Shown: piece after piece, positions 42,107 to 42,358 of the stretch
Position numbering within the stretch: position 1 is the stretch's first letter
Layout: every line of letters begins with the position of its first letter
Assembly (NCBI GenBank): GCA_964431965.1
Contig: CAYSLU010000041.1
Span: 1-42,358, forward strand
Source: CAYSLU01 sp964431965
GTDB lineage: Bacteria > Verrucomicrobiota > Kiritimatiellia > CAIKKV01 > CAYSLU01
DNA length: 42,358 nucleotides
Direction of reading: 5' to 3'
Translations under genes and position numbers: made by a program
The notes under the pieces: model-generated
Told to the model about the DNA's origin: nothing
What the model saw: only the letters and a program-made list of their open reading frames with translations
Databases searched by the model: none

Positions 42107-42358
42107 GCCGGAATTCGGTCAGCCGGATCGGCGACAGGTGAGTCGTGTTCGCCTATGCTGGCCGAACCTGGTGTAGTGTCCCTCAAGTAGGTAGACATAT
42201 TGGGCATCTCGCGCAAATCAGGAGTTGGCCGCAAAGAGCACAGAAGGCGCAAGAGAGCTTGTCGGTTCCATGCAGTATCGTGAGCTCGTGAACCGGTTGT
42301 CGTCTGCGATTCAGACAGTGGGGGGAGGGGCGCAGCCGCGGCAGGTGCGGTAGCTGAG
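42107..42358. other. Right-edge region with no supportable gene
   Basis: No convincing coding region. A purine-rich stretch 'GGCCGCAAAGAGCACAGAAG' (about 42231-42250) followed by 'GCGCAAGAG' resembles the 'CGCAAAGAACGCAAAG' type of interspersed repeat seen in many environmental bacteria. Short open frames here are biased by that repeat and by GC content. Confidence 0.4.

Noticed and set aside
42107..42358. An open minus-strand frame of about 80 codons running off the right edge
   Set aside because: It passes through the purine-rich repeat, has biased composition, and shows no family resemblance.

Overview
The window is a GC-rich bacterial chromosome segment of about 42 kb with one 10-N assembly gap (4246-4255). 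Genes are densely packed and often joined by 1-4 base stop/start overlaps. The repertoire suggests an anaerobic, fermentative Gram-negative member of the PVC group, most likely Kiritimatiellota or a close relative. The evidence is very large secreted beta-helix/PKD proteins with a recurrent C-terminal domain, an outer-membrane barrel protein, SurA, an Ech-type hydrogenase, two divergent URO-D-family proteins, a ceramidase-like protein, a Gfo/Idh/MocA dehydrogenase with a sugar isomerase, and small degenerate pilin-like proteins. This taxonomic placement is inference from gene content; no rRNA or tRNA gene was seen.

Layout. (1) 1-144: the tail of a secreted protein. (2) 141-10024, minus strand: an MFS transporter, topoisomerase IV (parE, parC), a TrpB2-type tryptophan synthase beta chain interrupted by the gap, leuS, a 57-residue membrane protein and sixA. 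(3) 10286-17439, plus strand: a 1940-residue exported protein made of four beta-helix modules joined by PKD domains, then a predicted outer-membrane beta-barrel protein. (4) 17755-23823, plus strand: a complete six-subunit Ech-type [NiFe] hydrogenase operon (echABCDEF) with hypA, followed by an overlapping pseudopilin gene that carries an 11-G tract. A 315-base leader before it holds a candidate promoter and an inverted repeat. (5) 23841-27569, minus strand: polyprenol-phosphate mannose synthase, a decaprenyl-phosphate phosphoribosyltransferase-like UbiA protein, folB, folE and a URO-D-family protein. (6) 27738-33020, plus strand: a second URO-D-family protein, surA-like, pdxA, rsmA/ksgA and a ceramidase-like protein. 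(7) 33148-40639, plus strand: a soluble PAS histidine kinase, Gfo/Idh/MocA dehydrogenase, a TIM-barrel sugar isomerase, mutS and pdxB. (8) 40784-42106: two small pilin-derived proteins flanking a membrane protein, with a palindromic interspersed repeat. The last 250 bases hold no supportable gene.

How they work together. The Ech complex would couple reduced ferredoxin to H2 evolution and ion pumping, which suits a fermenter; HypA supplies nickel. PdxA and PdxB are two steps of the deoxyxylulose-phosphate-dependent route to pyridoxal phosphate. FolE and FolB belong to pterin/folate synthesis but lie in one operon with two polyprenyl-phosphate enzymes. The most unusual points are the G11 tract in the pseudopilin gene at the end of the hydrogenase operon, the operator-like repeat before echA, the repeat-built giant protein beside a barrel protein, the FolB that lacks its usual lysine, and the leuS-ORF57-sixA coupled trio. 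I did not find a clear-cut novel defence or mobile system.
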